From Kribbella sp. NBC_01245 (GTDB taxonomy: Bacteria; Actinomycetota; Actinomycetes; Propionibacteriales; Kribbellaceae): DNA of 64,000 nt. The stretch lies in contig NZ_CP108487.1 of the NCBI RefSeq assembly GCF_036226525.1, positions 4,774,001 to 4,838,000 of the forward strand, in the 5' to 3' direction. This document shows, in pieces, positions 61,656 through 64,000 of the stretch (position 1 is its first letter; each line of letters opens with the position of its first letter). The position numbers were made by a program, and so were the translations under genes. Below the pieces are notes generated by a model, which did no database searches, was not told the origin of the DNA, and worked only from the letters and a program-made list of their open reading frames with translations.

Positions 61656-62124
61656 CCTCCCGCGCGTGTAAGGACCAATGCCTGGGGATTCAGGACCTTG
61701 TACCAGTGTCCGGCGGTCGCATTGCTGATGCTGGGGAGGCGGAGAGTCACGCATCACAACCAACCGTCACGGAAGAGGATCATGAGGACCACCAAGGTTC
61801 GATCGGCGCCAGCAAGGCCGGATCCCCCCGTTCGCGTACTTGCCGCCACCACTGATCGGCAAGGGCCGCGACTATGCCTTCCCCGGTGCCGTCGACGCGC
61901 TCAAGATCAACGCCGAGACCTTCGACTTCGAGCCCTCGGCGTGAAGTAGCCAGTCCGTTCTTGAAGGTCCGCGACGCTCTACTGCGGCGTCGCGGACCAT
62001 GGCGCCGGCGGGGAGGATGGCGAGGGCGAGGATGGTGCGAGGTGAGCTGAGGAGATGGCTGCCAGGCCTGTTGGTGGCCAGCCTGGAGGAGGGAATCGCG
62101 GTCTCAGGGTCCTCCAGCGAGCAG
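61656..62124. other. region of gene remnants
   Basis: No intact gene. On the plus strand 61825-61944 reads PPFAYLPPPLIGKGRDYAFP and ends ETFDFEPSA at a stop, apparently the tail of a lost gene. On the minus strand around 61999-62036 about 38 bases match 63878-63915 in the membrane gene at the window's end. Confidence 0.45.
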
Positions 62125-62898
62125 TTAGTGATGGAGGTTGGGACCCCAGGTGGGGAGCCGGCCGGTGTCGAGGAGGTGCCGGGCAACGTCTCGCAGCTTG
62201 GTGTTGGAGTCTTGGGAGTAGCGTTTCAGGATGTCGAAGGCGCGGCCTTCGTCGATGCTGAAGCGTTCCCTCAGGATGCCGACGGCTTGCCCTATGCACT
62301 GGCCGGCGTACACGGCCTCGACGAGGGAATCGTGCTCCTTGGCCGCCGCGATCGCGACTGCGCCGTAGGTCGCCACGCGCGGTGCCTTGGCGTCCTCGGC
62401 GTCAAAGCTGTGCGGGTGTTCACCGATGAGGGTCAAAGCGCCGAAGGTGGAGCCGGAAGCCGTGAGTGGAATGGCGAAGATCGAGCGACCGTGGGCTGTG
62501 ACGTTGCTGGTCCACAGCGGCCAGCGGGTTTCACGGGCGGTGTCGGGGACCAGAACGCTCAAGCCGCTCGAGATCGCCGTCAGGCACGGTCCTTCGCCGC
62601 AAGCCAGCTGAGCGAGCAGGGCAGCGTGCGAGGCGTCGTCGGTGGCAGCTCCTGCCGTGATCCTGGCGCGATGGCGCAGCGCGATGGTCGCGTGGTCACA
62701 GGCCAGAAAGTCGACTGCGAAGGCTAGGAACCGATCCATTGTGTGCTGCAGGTCGGGTGCCTCGTGCAGCTCGACGACCAAATTCTCCAGCCGGTCTTCG
62801 TCGAGGATCGGCGCCGGCCGCGAACCCGATTGTGCATTGCTGTTCAGCTGCGTCGGGTCTGGGGGCTGAGGGCCCCGGTCGGCTGCGGGTACGGGCAT
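62125..62898 (-). CDS. GAF-ANTAR transcription antitermination regulator
   Basis: 257 residues. GAF domain (LQHTMDRFLAFAVDFLACDH to GALTLIGEHPHSF) followed by an ANTAR RNA-binding domain (AGQCIGQAVGILRERFSIDE, GRAFDILKRYSQDSNTKLRD). Such proteins bind paired hairpins in nascent RNA. GGAGGA lies 7 bases upstream of ATG 62898. Confidence 0.92.
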   Translation of the reverse strand: MPVPAADRGPQPPDPTQLNSNAQSGSRPAPILDEDRLENLVVELHEAPDLQHTMDRFLAFAVDFLACDHATIALRHRARITAGAATDDASHAALLAQLACGEGPCLTAISSGLSVLVPDTARETRWPLWTSNVTAHGRSIFAIPLTASGSTFGALTLIGEHPHSFDAEDAKAPRVATYGAVAIAAAKEHDSLVEAVYAGQCIGQAVGILRERFSIDEGRAFDILKRYSQDSNTKLRDVARHLLDTGRLPTWGPNLHH

Positions 62899-63092
62899 TC
62901 GCTTCCTCCGAGTCGGAACCGTGGGGGTTCCATTGCGCTCGATGCCCTGCTCGGCACACCGTTGTCGGCTTGGTGCGCCCGGGCCAGACGAGAGCCGGGA
63001 GGCTCCGACTGCCAACCACCTGAAGGCAGGTAGAAAGACAACTCTTTCTACATGGTATCCAGGCCGATGTCGAGGGCGTAGGGTTGCGTGGC

Positions 63093-63674
63093 ATGACGGT
63101 CAACGGGGCTGTGGAACGCAAGCAGGCACCCCGGCAACGCATCCTCGACACCGCCTACCAACTGATTGCGCGGCGAGGTGTCCGTGACGTCGGCGTCGAA
63201 GAGGTGATCGCCAGAGCAGGTATCGCCAAGGCGACGCTGTACCGGCACTTCCCGTCCAAGACCGATCTCGTCCTGGCGGTGCTCGAGCAGCGCGAGCAGC
63301 TCTGGACGCTCGGCCTGGTCGAGGCCGAGGCGCGGCGACGAGGCGCCACCCCCGAGGACCAGCTACTAGCCGTCTTCGATGTCTTCGACGAGTGGTTCCG
63401 CAGCGACGGATTCGACACCTGCACATTCGTGAACGTGCTGCTGGAGATGGGCGCCGACCACGTACTGGGCGAGGCCAGCATCCGCCACCTGCGGAACATC
63501 CGCACCGTGATCGCGGGGATGGCCCGCGAAGCCGGTCTGCGGGAGCCCGAGGAATTCGCCCGCTCTTGGCACATCCTCATGAAAGGCTCCATCGTCTCCG
63601 CCGCAGAAGGCGACACCGAAGCCGCGATGCGCGCACAAGCCATGGCGGCCAACCTGATCGACCAGTTCCGCTAA
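63093..63674 (+). CDS. TetR family regulator
   Basis: 193 residues. HTH at 15-60 (RILDTAYQLIARRGVRDVGV, EEVIARAGIAKATLYRHFPS) and a C-terminal ligand domain with TFVNVLLEMGADHVLG. TAGGGT lies 8 bases before ATG 63093, a possible leaderless promoter. Divergent from the ANTAR gene. Confidence 0.9.
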   Translation: MTVNGAVERKQAPRQRILDTAYQLIARRGVRDVGVEEVIARAGIAKATLYRHFPSKTDLVLAVLEQREQLWTLGLVEAEARRRGATPEDQLLAVFDVFDEWFRSDGFDTCTFVNVLLEMGADHVLGEASIRHLRNIRTVIAGMAREAGLREPEEFARSWHILMKGSIVSAAEGDTEAAMRAQAMAANLIDQFR

Positions 63675-63786
63675 ACCCATAGCGCGACAAGCTTGGCGAC
63701 GTCCACAGCGCCGCTACCTCAGACCCCATGCCGGCCGCCATCTCCGAGAGCGGCAATTGGCGTGTGATCCGGCGTGGGCAGGCGGC

Positions 63787-63999
63787 TTAGTCGAGCTTGG
63801 GCCAGGCGGCTAGGAGGAGGGCTGTGCGGGCAACAGCGACCAGGGGTGGGATGGGGAGGGCGAAGCCCCACCAGTAGATGGCGCCGGCGGGGAGGATGGC
63901 TAGGGCAAGGATGGCGCCGGTGCGGTGGTTTCCCCAGAGCAGCCAGCCGGCGGCGGCTTCGACGAGGCAGACGGCTAGGAAGCCGGCGAGTAGGGGCAC
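63787..63999 (-). CDS. small membrane protein, possibly cut by the window edge
   Basis: 70 residues visible with two helices (GFLAVCLVEAAAGWLLWG; AILALAILPAGAIYWWGFAL). A GTG at 63999 could be the start, but the frame remains open to the edge. Family unknown. Confidence 0.55.
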   Translation of the reverse strand: MPLLAGFLAVCLVEAAAGWLLWGNHRTGAILALAILPAGAIYWWGFALPIPPLVAVARTALLLAAWPKLD

Positions 64000-64000
64000 G

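Overview
The window is very GC-rich DNA with tightly packed, often overlapping genes, many GTG starts, and ATGA-type stop/start overlaps. A PQQ biosynthesis operon, ECF sigma/anti-sigma pair, ANTAR regulator, ArsR/TetR regulators, RidA, an oligosaccharide-type ABC uptake operon and many leaderless promoters (TANNNT followed 6-7 bases later by the start codon) all fit a soil actinomycete. Kribbella or a close relative is my best guess; this is inference from gene content, not a species call.

Layout. 53-8280 (minus) is one catabolic operon: lipoprotein solute-binding protein, two permeases and two ATPases of a peptide/oligosaccharide transporter, a GH5-like glycosidase broken by a one-base frameshift, and a GH29 fucosidase. 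8506-14645 holds a winged-helix regulator divergent from a beta-eliminating lyase, a fumarylacetoacetase-family/RidA pair divergent from its TetR gene, and small unknown genes. 14812-16838 is a two-component system. 17219-20351 is an esterase, esterase, ATP-grasp cluster. 20399-23531 looks like a polymorphic toxin locus: small helical partner, modular toxin, and four copies of one immunity domain, the last decayed. 23590-28062 contains an ArsR gene with a near-perfect operator, an amidohydrolase, a degenerate epoxide-hydrolase-like gene, a 164-bp giant palindrome and a GH2 enzyme. 28059-31189 (minus) is pqqA-C-D-E-B. 31442-32782 is an editing-domain-less threonyl-tRNA synthetase behind a leader peptide with three consecutive Thr codons and an attenuator. 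32787-37619 is ordinary chromosome (arylamine N-acetyltransferase, ArsR, APH-type kinase, sigma/anti-sigma, DoxX).

A tRNA-Lys(TTT) gene at 37951 marks the left end of a 21.95-kb genomic island. The 3' 44 bp of the tRNA are repeated exactly at 59887-59930. Inside are a tyrosine integrase fused to a GntR-like winged helix, a membrane protein with a 12-residue solenoid repeat, a flavoprotein/TetR pair, several recombinase modules (some truncated), an MFS transporter, an ABC exporter, secreted small proteins and an S1 protease. Four fragments of ATP-dependent DNA ligase genes are scattered through it; three of their break points fall on the same Lys-Val-Arg codons, suggesting that one of the recombinase families uses the ligase gene as its target. 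No conjugation or replication genes are visible, so the island looks like a composite, partly decayed integrative element.

Right of the island (60153-61504) are more small secreted proteins, including a second, inverted copy of a 41-residue precursor whose predicted mature end is a C-x3-C peptide (KPCYPNCPW). The window ends with a GAF-ANTAR regulator, a TetR regulator and part of a small membrane protein.
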